A stretch of 64,000 bases of DNA from Dendrolimus kikuchii (GCA_019925095.2 CM034412.1:124001-188000); one strand, 5' to 3'. Numbered from the stretch's first letter, positions 10,596 to 21,752 are shown. Translations and numbers: made by a program. Notes: generated by a model from the letters alone, not told the origin.

Positions 10596-10851
10596 GTGAA
10601 ATTTGTCTAAGTTGTAACAATAATAAGAGAAATAAATCCCAATAATTCGCTTCATTAATAACAGGTGAGATTTATTTCTCGCGTTGTTTTATTTGTAAAA
10701 ATATTTTTTTTTACTTTTTAGCTTTTTGACAAAATAGAATCATTAGGCCGCTAGCGTATTTCAACTTGATAACAACTTCAATTTGAAAATGAACAAGTTG
10801 GCGGTAGGCTAAATAAAACTGTAACAATACTCATAGACACTTGACATTTAT

Positions 10852-10945
10852 GCCTTCCGTGATCACGGCTACTGAAAAGTGGCCGAAACGTCGGAATAAT
10901 AAAAATCAAATATATTACCGCGCTCAAAACCGTTAAAACGTAGTT
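10852..10945 (+). repeat. Family Q dispersed repeat
   Basis: GTGATCACGGCTACTGAAAA, CGAAACGTCGGAATAA and GCGCTCAAAACCGTT match 21013-21110 in reverse orientation. Confidence 0.55.
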
Positions 10946-11039
10946 TTAGGAATGTGTTAATTATACCGCCCTATTCAAAATAGACTTTAAGGAATGTCTA
11001 AAGTTCAATATTAAAATCAAAATGTTTAAAGTTAATTAT

Positions 11040-11211
11040 ACATACATACATAACTTCACGCCAGTTCCCTTGCGGGGTAGGCACGAACAACAGAGCGCCA
11101 TTTAGGCCCATTCTTACACACCTCGCTTGCTTCTTTGACATTCATAACTCTTGTCATGCACGCTCGTCTGTTGTTAAGGCTCCTGACATCACCCTCCGCT
11201 AGTACACGATC
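11040..11211 (-). mobile_element. Family W insertion with 12-bp TSD
   Basis: Antisense tail fragment ending at AGTACACGATC. AAAGTTAATTAT at 11028-11039 is repeated at 11212-11223, so this is a clean 5'-truncated insertion. Confidence 0.85.
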
Positions 11212-11506
11212 AAAGTTAATTATCTTTGCTTAATTATTGTTATTTTTTGAGATGTTTAATCTAAAGTAATCGACAAAGTGGTGAAACTGGGGCTTACATC
11301 TAACACTTTTAAAGTTAACTATAGTACAGTAATAACAACGCTCTTACAAGTTCTGCAACAAAACATCGTTAGTAGATGAGGAAATTGAATTGTTTCAACG
11401 TGGGTTGCGAATGCAATCCTAGTAATAACTCAAATGTAATAATAACCTTATCAAGACTATATATTACATAATCGCTTATTGCGTGAGATTTTGCTTAATA
11501 GTTTAT

Positions 11507-11705
11507 TGACGGTGTGGTTCACCGTTCCAAGCTCACTGGGATGCAGAGATTCCGGATTCGATTTCTGACATGGAAAATATCATAAATTAACTTTTCCTTA
11601 TTTACTATGTTCTGGGTGTCTCGGATCAGCCCCGGAGTGGTCCGTTATATATGACACATAACAAGTGTCCCTTGCCCAATTTGTATATACATTGGGCATG
11701 TAATT
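11507..11705 (+). mobile_element. Family G SINE, decayed
   Basis: Recognisable from GGATTCGATTTCTGACATGG (decayed box B) and TTTACTATGTTCTGGGTGTC. The head is strongly altered. Confidence 0.6.
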
Positions 11706-11932
11706 TAAAAATGGTCAGATCAGGTAGTATGTTGTAAGTGCCCTGCGAGAACACTCACGACGCTGAAGTAAACTCACGGAGAAAGTACAAAAGACGATGT
11801 CGTAATAGACAATAACGTAGTAATCGTGCTTGCTGTTGTTTCATCATCATGAACACACACAGAAAATTCTCATGGAGCTACATTGAACACAACAGCACAT
11901 TGGCGGTAATTAAGATTACAATTGTAATGTTT

Positions 11933-12003
11933 GACGGCCTCTGTGGTTGAGCGGGCTAAGCCTTTGCCGGCCTACCTCACTGCAACGCAGAGGCTCCGGG
12001 TTA
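11933..12003 (+). mobile_element. Family G SINE head, truncated at box B
   Basis: GACGGCCTCTGTGGTTGAGC to CTCCGGGTT, then abrupt change to A/T-rich sequence that is the 3' end of the antisense LINE at 12003-12300. The remainder of the SINE is not on the other side. Confidence 0.7.
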
Positions 12004-12300
12004 TTATTTACATATATATTTTATTTCCAAATTTTTTACATTTTTCTTATAAAAAATACAAATTTATTTATAAAAAAAATATAAAGAATTGATCTTAGCC
12101 GGCAGTGGGGCCTAGGGTCCAGGCTACCGGTGGTTAAGGCTCCAGACACAGGAATCTCCTCACAATACGGGCCGTGTCCAACAGAGCTGCCTTCTGCATC
12201 CGACCCTTCAACCAGATACCAAGCGAGAGCCTTTCAAGGTGGCGATCAAGGCTCTTCGCTATTAGTCCCCTCCAAAGCAAGAAAATAGCAAAAATATGTT
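12003..12300 (-). mobile_element. Non-LTR RT tail, RIVRRFL type
   Basis: The minus strand from about 12297 to the TAA at 12134-12136 is open and encodes GLIAKSLDRHLERLSLGIWL followed by KGRMQKA and LLDTARIVRRFLCLEP-stop. The same ending recurs at 43771-43833. It is the C-terminus of an insect non-LTR polymerase; the following 130 bp is its 3' UTR with an A/T-rich tail. Clade uncertain (R1/Jockey side). Confidence 0.75.
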
Positions 12301-12457
12301 TTTGTCATTACTCAGTATTATTATTCTTAATTTTTGGAGTTTACTCCGTAACAATCGCTTTTCATATAAGGCACACGGTATGGAAATTTTATGAGGAGTG
12401 AAATTGTAGAAATATATTGAAAAATAAACGTATAAAAAGGCTGTCCTACAAATACAA

Positions 12458-12769
12458 GTTGTCGTGTCGTGGTAGCGTAATGGCTAACGCACGCGTCCCA
12501 GACCCAAAGGACGCGGGTTCGATCCTGGCCGGAACGCATGCACCACTTAGGCAGTTTTCTAACCTAATCTGCATATTGTTACAATTACCACGTGCTAACA
12601 ACGGTGAAGGAAAACATCGTGATGCAACCTGCACATCGAGATAACCGATGTGTCAAACCTGCCAAGTCGCTTTGGACAAGCGTGGCGGGTATACTGTCCG
12701 TGCCCCAGTAATGGGAGGCCCTAGCCCAGCAGTGAGACATTCATGGGCTGTTATTACATATTATATTAT
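12458..12769 (+). mobile_element. Family H tRNA-derived SINE with 11-bp TSD
   Basis: Reference copy. Box A-like TAGCGTAATGGCTAACGC and box B GGGTTCGATCCTG; body GTGAAGGAAAACATCGTGAT; end GCAGTGAGACATTCATGGGC, an RTE-like SINE tail. TACAAATACAA at 12447-12457 is repeated at 12770-12780. Pol III-derived, not a working tRNA. Confidence 0.85.
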
Positions 12770-12973
12770 TACAAATACAAACATTAACTCAAAAGTGTTA
12801 GTCTTTTTTATTATACAATTTTGATAATTTAATGTAATTACACAAGATCTAAAGTAATATGTTGTCTTGAAATTAGAAGGTTTTGTATCCTTATTATTTA
12901 CGTATCATTTTAAAGTTTGAGGAGTAAACTCCAGTCGTGCGGTGGAGTTGACTCCCTTTTTTGTCGTATAAAT

Positions 12974-13149
12974 CTTAACAACCTTGAGTTGTGTTCCGGC
13001 ATTAGTGACCAGGTTCCAGTCTCCCTTAAGAAAGCAGCAGCGCATTTGTAGCAGTTTGTTGTTGCAAATGTCCATAGGCGACGGTAACCGCTTTCCATCA
13101 AGTGGGCCGTCTGTCTGTCTGCTGATCTCCTGCAATAAAAAAAAAAAAA
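12974..13149 (+). mobile_element. Family A copy, 5'-truncated
   Basis: Starts at AACAACCTTGAGTTGTG and ends in AATAAAAAAAA. Well conserved. Confidence 0.8.
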
Positions 13150-13584
13150 TATTCTAGTAACGTTTTTTTTAGATAGAATGGAGTGTGACAAATCGCATTT
13201 TGCATGTTTATTATTACGAAAACATAGTGAATGAATGCGCGAAGCGATTCTCACGCGAGAGACAATACGCATCTGCGTGTTTATTACAAAAATACACACG
13301 TAATACACATTGTATGTATGTACATTTGAATAGCATCGCAAAAATGGCAACAATTGCGCGCATGATGCAACGTAGCTTGCTGTTATGGCCACAGTATATA
13401 AATAACTGTCAGTAACACAATAGTTTAGATATTGTTCAAATTGAAATCCAAAAAAATGTGTTACATTTCTATTCTAAAACTAGAATGTTATGTTTTTAAT
13501 TGCATTTAATTCGACTGTAGATTTTTTAAATATTTATTATGCGATTTCTCCGTCAATAGTGGGACGACTCTGTATAATATTATT
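13150..13584. other. No gene seen
   Basis: Unrecognised AT-rich sequence, possibly unique. Frames on both strands lack domains. Confidence 0.4.
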
Positions 13585-13594
13585 TATTATAGTG

Positions 13595-13835
13595 GATATA
13601 CAATACAAAAGTGGATGGATGCAGAAGTCATGGAAGGCCACGACACACCTTTCATGATCAAATTGATCGTGTACTAGTAGAAGGTGATGTCAGGAGCCTT
13701 AAGAACAGACGAGCGTGCATGACAAGAGTAATGAATGTCAAAGAAGCGAGTGAGGTGTTTAAGAATAAGCCTGAATGGCGCTCTGTTGTACGTGCCTACC
13801 CCGCAAGGGAACTGGCGTGAAGTTATGTATGTATG
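13595..13835 (+). mobile_element. Family W insertion with 10-bp TSD
   Basis: RT tail from GATATACAAT to the stop at 13818-13820 and (TATG)n. TATTATAGTG at 13585-13594 recurs at 13836-13845. A Cys to Phe change (EVFKNKPEW) is shared with the copy at 33951. Confidence 0.85.
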
Positions 13836-13845
13836 TATTATAGTG

Positions 13846-14244
13846 AAACAAGTATTTTTTAATTGAAAAAGCATACCCCTGAAATGGACCCATTGTCCCC
13901 AAAGGGCTCCCAGTGAAATCAAGAGCAACTCTTGAATATTATAGACACGTACAACGCGTTTCATATATTTTGCTTTTCTAAAACTGTTCAAGTAAGCTTA
14001 TGTAACTTAAACCCTTAAAACAATTATCGATATACCAAAAAGCCGCAAGACTAACACTGTCACTATCTCGTAATATACCAAGAAAATATACCCATTTCAT
14101 ACAACTCCTATATGAACAGAGTGAGACAACAACACAATTAACGATCACGTGCACAAACGCGATCTGCACTCTCATCGCGGACACATATGTGCTAATAGTG
14201 AGCTAAAGGGTTAAATGGAAAAAATAAAAACTTTTTAACAAAAA
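13846..14244. other. No gene seen
   Basis: Unrecognised spacer. Confidence 0.4.
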
Positions 14245-14425
14245 ACGAAACCAACTTCGAAACTTTCACAACATTTGAAGTCGGTGATAAGTAAAACATA
14301 AAAAAATAACATCAACATGCAAAATATAGTACCAAATTTTTATGTTTTACTTCGCACCGGCTTCAAAATGAAGAAAATATTTATTTTTTGCTTTTTAGTT
14401 ACTTCTGAAGTCAGTTTAGTTCTTT
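14245..14425. mobile_element. Family P foldback, decayed
   Basis: ACTTCGAAACTTTCACAACA, TGAAGTCGGTG and the inverted CGCACCGGCTTCAA mark a diverged copy of the hairpin half of family P. Confidence 0.5.
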
Positions 14426-15646
14426 TTTTAAGTTTAAGTAATATTTACACAACTTATAACCGATGAATAAGTTAAGAAAGATCGTTGACACTACATACGC
14501 ATAATCCTTGAAATAACAAGTACTTTGTACTATCTATCCCCTGGTCAGTGATGGCTAGAGTTCTCTAGCATAGCTCTCAAATGACTAATCCAGATTAGGG
14601 TAGATGACTGTCAAATCCATAGATGATACACAATAAATAAGAGTCAAATCAAAGAAGAAACTTTTTCACCATCTTACAAAATGTCGCGACTTTATAATTT
14701 TGGCGTCATAATTTGGACAAGTAACAGAAGTCAAATAGCTCACTAATTATTGTTTACAAAGGTATTATTCTAAAGCCTATTTTATATGTAAATCAGGAAC
14801 GTTATGTACTCAATTCAGACAGTCAGGAACGATTCTCCGGCGTATCGCCACGCGTCACGCATTTCACTATGCGAATGTTTTATTTGTGCTACTACTAGAA
14901 TCTATGTCATGTACTGTGCTTTGTGATAAATATATGTACTATATGTAAATTTAACGATAGCATTTCCACAGCTTAACTGATGTTGATTTTTTTGCTAATC
15001 TGAGCTTTTAATCTCTTTCGACGTAAACTGCCCTTTGCTTATTTTCTATTACATATTAGTTTTAAGAACGCACGCAGTGGTGGATTTACCAATAGGTTTA
15101 GTAGGCTGGAACCTAGGGCGGCAAGTTTGGGGCCAATTTTTTATATATATTATGTCTTGCACAATCTTCAAACTACGGTAAAAAGGAGGTCTAAATCAAG
15201 ACTTTACACGTCTCACGATATGTACACAAATCATTAGTTACAATTTCATTGACAAATAATGATCTAATTAGTATGATTGTGAATTGGGGTATCGATTTAG
15301 CGGTAGGGGCGGTAAAAATTGAATAGCCTACAGGCGTCATATTTCTAAATCCGCCCCTGGTACGCAGTGTAGTTTGATCAAAAACAAAGAATATATAAGT
15401 TTTAGCCAATTTTAAAATATACAAAAATAATTCAAAACCAAATATCTTGTGTACATACATTTCTAATAAATCATTGTGGTGTTCCACATTCTCGGGAATT
15501 AGAAAAAATATAAGACACTTTTCTAAACATGAATGTACTCACATTCCCGGGTCTTTTATCTCTGTTCAAATAAATTGGCATCAATCGCGGAGTACGAGTC
15601 GAGATCGAACGAAATATTAAAATCAACTGCATATTAATATTTCCTG
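14426..15646. other. No gene seen; 1.2 kb without recognised repeats
   Basis: AT-rich. The antisense frame at 15191-15487 has no domain I recognise. A TAGGTTTAGTAGGCTGGAAC / AAATCCGCCCCTGG pair near 15092 and 15347 suggests an inverted-repeat element remnant of about 270 bp. Confidence 0.35.
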
Positions 15647-15649
15647 TGC

Positions 15650-15948
15650 TTTTTATTGCAGGAGGTCAGCAGACAGGCAGACGGCCCACTCGATGGAAAG
15701 CGGTTACCATCGCCTATGGACATTTGGCACACCAAAGGTGTTACAAATGCGCTCTTAAGGGAGACTGAAACCTGGTCACTAATGCCGGAACACAACTCAA
15801 GGTAGTTATGGCGACATACTTTAGACCAGGGGTGGTAGCCATCCAGTCAGACAAATGCCCCACCACCTGGCTGTGGGTTGTTTTGTCGCCTCTTACGACA
15901 TGCCGCCCCAACGCAGGAAATTGTATTCTTTCTCCGTTCCTGCACGGA
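15650..15948 (-). mobile_element. Family A copy, near full
   Basis: Antisense, poly(T) to CACGGATA, with a deletion in the AGCAGCAGC segment. Confidence 0.8.
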
Positions 15949-16357
15949 TAAAAGTAAGTGGAGCACCAAAAAACAAATTCAATAAACAAGTACCAATGTA
16001 CAATTAAATATTGAATAAAATCAGTTATTTGCGTACACGTTGCATGAGGCACGGTAATTACTTTGATGAGTTATCCAATAATTGGTTTGAGTCCAGTGGT
16101 CGCCATTCGGAGTTCGCCACCGACCGCCGCTGCATCGGTGAAAGCCCATGCTGACCGTTAATGAGCCACGTCTGCCACAACACTCATCGCATTCAATTCA
16201 CTCTAAATAGATATTCAATTTAATTCTAAATTACATACCCAAATGTGGAGGCTACTTGTCTACTCTACCAGTGCCTAAGTAGGTCTTATAATGTAGGCTC
16301 TACTAACATACCCATGGTTCCACTAATAATCATTGACCTTAAGCAATATTATCTTTA
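15949..16357. other. No gene seen
   Basis: Spacer with a GC-richer patch at 16095-16180 that is not a convincing exon. Confidence 0.35.
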
Positions 16358-16534
16358 TCGTGTGCTAGCAGAAGGTGATGTCAGGAGCCTTAAGAACAGA
16401 CGAGCGTGCATGACAAGAGCTATGAATGTCAAAGAAGCAAGTGAGGTGTGTAAGAATAAGCCTTGAATGGCGCTCTGTTGTTCGTGCCTACCCCGCAAGG
16501 GAACTGGCGTGAAGTTATGTATGTATGTATGTAC
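16358..16534 (+). mobile_element. Family W fragment
   Basis: Starts at ATCGTGTGCTAGCAGAAGG and ends in (TATG)n; a single-base insertion (CCTTGAATGG) breaks the frame near 16465. Confidence 0.8.
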
Positions 16535-16870
16535 TACAATTTGCATTATGATATAATAACGGGAAAAAACAACCAAGTTTACAAGACTACGCCATGAGAC
16601 ATGTGTGGTCTTGAGAGAGGAGCATACATGTAGGCTGGCGAAGTGAAAGTGCGTCTGAATGTTGCACTAGTAGATCAATCTCATGAATACGCACTGGAAT
16701 GTAAAGTGTGGACATACGAGTCAGACATGCACTGACGCATAATCTACGTTAAATTACGAGAAAAAGTGACAGTTATTTGCGAGATTGAAAGTAATTATTC
16801 TGGCTTAGAACGATTTCTTAACGACATAGCTGCCAAATACTGTACAGGATTATTAGAGGTAAATTATGAT
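16535..16870. other. No gene seen
   Basis: Unrecognised spacer. Confidence 0.4.
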
Positions 16871-17010
16871 TTTTTTTATTGCATGAGTTCAGTAGACAGG
16901 CAGACGGCCCACTTGATGGAAAGCGGTTACCATCGTCTATGGACATTTGCAACAATAAATGTTACAAATGCGCTACTGCTCTCTTAAGGGTGACTGGAAC
17001 CTGGTCACTA
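16871..17010 (-). mobile_element. Family A fragment
   Basis: T-run, TTGCATGAGTTCAGTAGACA through CTGGAACCTGGTCACTAA; 5' part missing. Confidence 0.75.
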
Positions 17011-17239
17011 ACATAACCGAGCCAATGATATTGTTTTGAACAATTCGATGATTTCGACACGATCAACACTTCAATGTATTCCATCAACATAATACATATT
17101 ATGTATATATTATATTCATTATAAAAAAACATATAAATATGTTGTTTTGTATTAGTAATTATCAAATCTGTAATATCAGAAAATGCTAAAAATGCCGTGT
17201 CTGTACATTGAAGCTATTTAAAAAAAATCAATTGGAATA

Positions 17240-17510
17240 GACTATAGAAACGATGGAGAACACTATGCATTTTGTTTTAGTTTTCTTGTCTGTTTGTTCG
17301 CGATTCATTCAAATTTTTAGACTTAAAAACGGTAGTCCCGCGGGAATTTTCCCGGGAGCGGTTTTTAGTTTTTCGGGTGCATAAAAACTCGCTTATTCCG
17401 ACACAGTTTTCACTGAAACGATAGCTGACATTCTTCTTTAAATGCTGCGGTGTGTTCTGGGAATTTCAAGTCAGGCGTGGACAAAGTCGCGGGCATATCT
17501 TAGTTTATAT
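17240..17510 (+). mobile_element. Decayed Helitron-like element
   Basis: GTAGTCCCGCGGGAATTTTC and GGACAAAGTCGCGGGCATAT resemble the 3' region of the Helitron-like copy at 38323-38606, but the CTAG end is decayed. Confidence 0.4.
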
Positions 17511-17641
17511 ATAAATATGTAATAGCCAGTATACTTTTGCAGAATAACAGCCTTTGATTAGTGTAGTGTTATTTATAGCGAAAGTGACTATACTATACGA
17601 TACGACTATACGAGTAAACGTGTCTTAATGGCTGCAGTGAA

Positions 17642-17817
17642 GGACATAGGCTACTTATGTCTCGGACATAGGCTACTTTTGTCTCGGACATAGGCTACTT
17701 TTGTCTCGGACATAGGCTACTTTTGTCTCGGACATAGGCTACTTTTGTCTCGGACATAGGCTACTTTTGTCTCGGACATAGGCTACTTTTGTCTCGGACA
17801 TAGGCTACTTTTGTCTC
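17642..17817. repeat. Minisatellite, 22-bp unit x 8
   Basis: Eight head-to-tail units of GGACATAGGCTACTTTTGTC+TC; only the first differs (TTATG for TTTTG). The unit length is not a multiple of three and there are no unique spacers, so it is neither coding nor CRISPR. Confidence 0.95.
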
Positions 17818-18043
17818 GAAAAACAATCTTGAAGACTGTGAAATAGGGAAAGAAAATGTATATTTAGATTCTTGATAAGAAATAAGTTCCGCGTTTCAGC
17901 GGTTTCCTCTTCGACTGGTAACTGGCGGAGGCGGCTTGGCTGATATTTCGTCGCGACATAATTAGCCAGCCTTTTTTTTAATGTGTAGCTGGCAAACAGG
18001 CAGGTTATACAATAACAGCACGTAAAAGTCCCATGGCTGGGCT

Positions 18044-18200
18044 CGCGGACAGGCAGACGGTCCACTTGATGAAAAGCGGTTACCATCGCATTTGCAACAG
18101 CAACGTTGCTACAAATGCGCTGCTGCTCTCTTAAGGGAAACTGGAACCCGGTCACTAATGCCGGAACACAACTCAAGGTTCTTATGGCGACATGCTTTAG
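18044..18200 (-). mobile_element. Family A fragment
   Basis: Antisense part from GACAGGCAGACGGTCC to GGCGACATGCTTTAG; first member of a three-copy inverted cluster. Confidence 0.75.
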
Positions 18201-18210
18201 GTGGCTTTTC

Positions 18211-18450
18211 CAGGTGGTAGGGCATTTGCCCGACTGGATGGCTACCACCCCTGGTCTAAAGTATGTCGCCATAACAACCTTGAGTTGTATTCCGGCATTA
18301 GTGACCAGGTTCCAGACTCACTTAAGAGAGCAGCAGCGCATTTGTAGCAACTTTGGTGTTGCAAATGTCCATAGGCGATGGTAACCGCTTTCCATCAAGT
18401 GGGCCGTCTGCCTGTCTGCTGATCGCCTGCAATAAAAAAAAAAAAAAAAA
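18211..18450 (+). mobile_element. Family A copy with 17-18 nt poly(A)
   Basis: CAGGTGGTAGGGCATTTGCC to AATAAA plus A-run; faces the antisense fragment at 18044-18200. Confidence 0.8.
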
Positions 18451-18454
18451 GAGT

Positions 18455-18577
18455 AGGGGTGGTAGCCATCCAGCCGGGCAAATGCCCTACCACCTGGCTG
18501 TGGGTTGTTAAGTCGCCTCTTACGACAGGCCGCCCCAACGCAGGAAATTGTATTCTTTCTCCGTTCCTGCACGGATA
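18455..18577 (-). mobile_element. Family A fragment, 5' part only
   Basis: AGGGGTGGTAGCCATCCAGC to CTGCACGGATA; lacks the poly(A) end. Confidence 0.75.
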
Positions 18578-18589
18578 GGAGAACAGACA

Positions 18590-19137
18590 GTATCCCGTCA
18601 CGCTTGTCCAAGGCGTTCTTGGCAGGTTTGACACTTCAGGTTATCCCGATGTTTTCCTTCACCGTTATTAGCACGTGATAATTGTAACAATATGCACATT
18701 AGGTCAGAAAAGTGCCTTATTTATTTAGGTTTATGGCTTGGCAGCTAGGGCTTTAAGCCAGACCTGAGTTTACAATATAGTTTCTTCATTTTCTTAAGCT
18801 TATGTGTAGCATAGCTGAACTGTAGGTAATCAGCTATTGCCATTCAACGGAGTTCTTGTGACAACTCAAAAGGCCACATTTCACTATACAGTTCACATTT
18901 CGCACAAAACACATAATTACTACTCAAAAACTGGAAATATCCTACAACTATTGTTCATTTTAGAGTAATTTTACACATTTTTAGAAAATAAAACTGCACA
19001 GCACAACATCTCCTTTCAGTTCCCGCCAAAAAAAACAGAAAAGTGCCTAAGTGGTGTATGCGTTCCGGCCAGGATCGAACCCGCGCCCTTTGAGTCTGGG
19101 ACGCTTGCGCTAGCCATTACGCTACCACGACTTGCAT
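18590..19137 (-). mobile_element. Family H SINE split by a retroposon
   Basis: On the minus strand the head (19137-19049) has box A GTAATGGCTAGCGCAAGCG and box B GGGTTCGATCC; the body resumes at 18704 and runs to about 18590. The break is filled by the insertion at 18718-19035. Confidence 0.8.
18718..19035 (-). mobile_element. Unknown 318-bp retroposon with 13-bp TSD inside a SINE
   Basis: CAGAAAAGTGCCT at 18705-18717 recurs at 19036-19048, both SINE sequence. On the minus strand the insert starts TTTTTTTTGGCGGGAACTGA and ends CCTAAATAAATA, an A-rich tail, which sets the orientation. No open frame or pol III box is evident, so it could be a short LINE tail or a retrocopy of an RNA. Confidence 0.7.
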
Positions 19138-19140
19138 ATA

Positions 19141-19325
19141 CACAGGCAGGCTACCTATAGACATTTGCAACACTAGGGGTGAAACCAATGCTTTACCAGC
19201 CTTTAGGGTGGAATAAAGAGCAGGGGATAGGATAGGAGTTGGGGCTGGGGTAAGTGTGCCGTCGAAACTCACTCATCGCATGAAACACAAGGCCGTTTGA
19301 CGCCGATATCCTGTGAGAGCGTGAT
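19141..19325 (-). mobile_element. Diverged LINE tail related to family A
   Basis: GACATTTGCAACACTAGGGG and CTCACTCATCGCATGAAACA resemble a sister family of A (a relative also occurs at 36990). Confidence 0.45.
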
Positions 19326-19344
19326 AGCTCTTTACATAAAAGTT

Positions 19345-19607
19345 CTTTTTTTTATTATTATTAATATCTCTACGGACTCGAGTTCCGTACCCTTTTTTAC
19401 TACTTAATTTTTACGAAAGATTTTAGAGTCCATACACGCTTATTGTTTATTTTTGTTAGTGTGTGACATTAATTTATTGATTTTTGTGTTGAGGTGTATG
19501 TATCTTAAGAATAACTTATTATATTAATCTATTCTAGTTTTAATACTAAACTTATACTAATGTAGAGTGTATCTGTTACATGCTGGTGTTGTGAGGAAGT
19601 GCATGTG
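19345..19607 (+). repeat. Family K dispersed repeat
   Basis: Matches 60717-60957 in the same orientation: ACTCGAGTTCCGTACCC, TACACGCTTATT, GAATAACTTATTATATTAAT and ATGCTGGTGTTGTGAGGAA. Class unknown; could be a LINE 3' end. Confidence 0.6.
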
Positions 19608-20221
19608 CAGTGTTGGCCTTATATCTATACTTATATATAGTCCTATCTAATGCCATGTGTGTTGTTTTTTTCTTTTCTGTGCCTGGGTTATTAATTTTTA
19701 GGCTCTTTGTGTGTACACATGTAAAAGTTCTCTACATATGTACTGTCGATATTTCAAAATAATCACGTCGATGATCTTCTGAAACGGGAATTTATTCTAT
19801 GGCTATTAGCCCCGTAGGCTGTGTTATATAGTAGTGATTTAGCGGTACACGGCATAGCAGCTGACCCGCGGGTCAAGAGTACAATCCAGCGGCGTGAGCT
19901 CATTTCGATCCGTGACCTCATACACAATCTCATTTGTAACTAATATACATTTGTATTTATTTGTTAATCGATGATATACTTGTTATTGATTTTATCTATA
20001 AGGGACACTGTCAACATGGTCCAGTCCATAGCCCACTGCGACCTTCGCTTTCTGACCCAGCTGTCAATGTCCACGTCTCGGCACCGTGCGTCAAGACGGC
20101 TAGGGTGCGCTGTTCGAAGGTTTTCGTCCCCGAGTACTGCGAACTGGTGGAAATGAAGATCCGGCGGAGACCCAACTGGATCATTCTATTTACTTCTCTT
20201 TCAACATTTTTTTTAACAAAA
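19608..20221. other. No gene confirmed; GC-richer patch at 20015-20170
   Basis: The patch 20015-20170 has two open frames on the plus strand (for example SAPCVKTARVRCSKVFVPEY). It could be a decayed ORF of a mobile element; no motif fixes it. Confidence 0.3.
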
Positions 20222-20690
20222 TAAAACCGACTTCAAACCAAAAAGCAAAAAAAGATAAAAAAATCTACAAAATCTTGAAGTCGGTGCATTTTGCGATGAT
20301 GTTGGTTTTATATTTTGCTTTTTATTTTATTTTTCTACTGCAGGAGTTCAGCAGACACACAGACGACCCACTTGATGGGAAGCGATTGTCATCGCCTATA
20401 GACATTTGCAATAGCAAAGTCGCTACAAATGCGTTGCTGCTGTCCTAAAGGAGACTGGAACCTGGTCACTAATGCCGGAACACAACTCAAGGTTGTTATG
20501 GCGACATACTTTAGACCAGGGGTGGTAGCCATTCAGCGCGGCAAATACCCTACCACCTGGCTGTGGATTGTTTTTTCGCCTCTTACGACAGGCTTCCCCA
20601 ACGCAGGACATTGTATTTTCTCTCCGTCCCTGCACGGATAACTTGGCACCGACTTCAAGATTTTGTTGAAAATATGAATTTGGTATTGTC
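20222..20690. mobile_element. Family P foldback interrupted by family A
   Basis: AAACCGACTTCAAACCAAAAA and TCTTGAAGTCGGTGCA on the left and GGCACCGACTTCAAGATTTT on the right are the hairpin arms; family A (20340-20640) sits between them. Confidence 0.55.
20340..20640 (-). mobile_element. Family A copy, near full, nested
   Basis: CAGGAGTTCAGCAGAC to CACGGATA, antisense, inserted in the family P element. Confidence 0.8.
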
Positions 20691-21012
20691 TCTGTTAAAA
20701 AAATGTACTTTGTAGTTGCTTGAATAGCTTTAAAAAAAATATTTTAAGTGCCTGTATTAGCACGCGTAGATAATTTTTGACTTTCGACGAGTGTAGATGC
20801 TCGGCGCTCTTCAACAAGGGTTGCTCTCGATTTTGCTAGGATCTGCTTATCAGATCTTGACTTGGAGACAATGGAAACACCTCAAGAGTATACTATTTCG
20901 CATAAAGAAATAAATTGTAAATCGGTGCACAATTGACGGAAAAAACGCGTAACAAATATACAAAGAAAAAATACAGTTGAATTGGGAACTTTCTCCTTTT
21001 GGAATCGGTTAA
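20691..21012. other. No gene seen
   Basis: Unrecognised spacer. Confidence 0.4.
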
Positions 21013-21110
21013 AAACTACATTGCAACGGTTTTGAGCGCGATATTTATTTGATTATGTATTTATTTATTTCGACGTTTCGGCTACTTCTCAGTAGTGATT
21101 ATGGCTGCTG
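21013..21110 (-). repeat. Family Q dispersed repeat
   Basis: Reverse copy of 10852-10945 (AACGGTTTTGAGCGCG; CGACGTTTCGGCTAC). Confidence 0.55.
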
Positions 21111-21221
21111 AAAATTCCTTCTCGAAGTTGTGCTTAACCACTTGGACAACACACAGTATGCAAGAATAACTTTTATTTAATATAATACAAATTACAATGA
21201 TAAAAAAAAAATGATATAATG

Positions 21222-21458
21222 ACAGATGGCAGACAAACTCACATATTGTATATCCCCAAATTAAGCAAGTTACGCTTGTGTTATGGGTAATATACAACGG
21301 GTTACTCTGGGGCCGATCCCAGACATCCAGTCCGTAGTAAATAACGGAGAAAATACGTTTCCGAAATTTACTGTACCGGGAATCGAACCCGGAGCCTCTG
21401 CGTTGCAGTGAGGTAGGCCGGCAAAGGCTTAGCCTGCTCAAGCACAGAGGGCGTCAAT
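21222..21458 (-). mobile_element. Family G SINE, full length
   Basis: Antisense; box B complement GGAATCGAACCC, head end CACAGAGGGCGTC. A tail of poly(T)-like sequence at 21195-21215 precedes it. Confidence 0.8.
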
Positions 21459-21702
21459 ATCAAGCATTAGTTTAGCAAACGTGCTTGGAAAAGGAACCAA
21501 ATGGATGTCGCATGTATTCGAAAGTGCTTTTTAATTTGGACGTGTGTGTATGTTGTATTAATTGGTGTATGTAGTATTGTCTCAAGCGTAGAAGGATGTA
21601 TTGACCTAGAAAGCGAGCCTTATTCTAGTTTTCAATTTTAAAGTAAAAATATTGAGAAATTATAAACATTCAAATGACTAATTTAACATAAATTATAAAC
21701 TA

Positions 21703-21752
21703 GGCCAGGTGGTAGGGTATTTGCCCGACTGGATGGCTACCACCCCAGGTCT
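21703..21752 (+). mobile_element. Family A 50-bp fragment
   Basis: CCAGGTGGTAGGGTATTTGC and GATGGCTACCACCCC only. Confidence 0.7.

Noticed and set aside
12458..12560. tRNA gene at the second SINE family
   Set aside because: Pol III boxes belong to a 310-bp SINE with TSD; no cloverleaf supported.
17642..17817. CRISPR-like direct repeats
   Set aside because: Units are contiguous with no unique spacers and the setting is an insect genome.
20015..20170. Possible exon in GC-richer patch
   Set aside because: Two competing frames and no splice-site pair or domain; kept only as a note.
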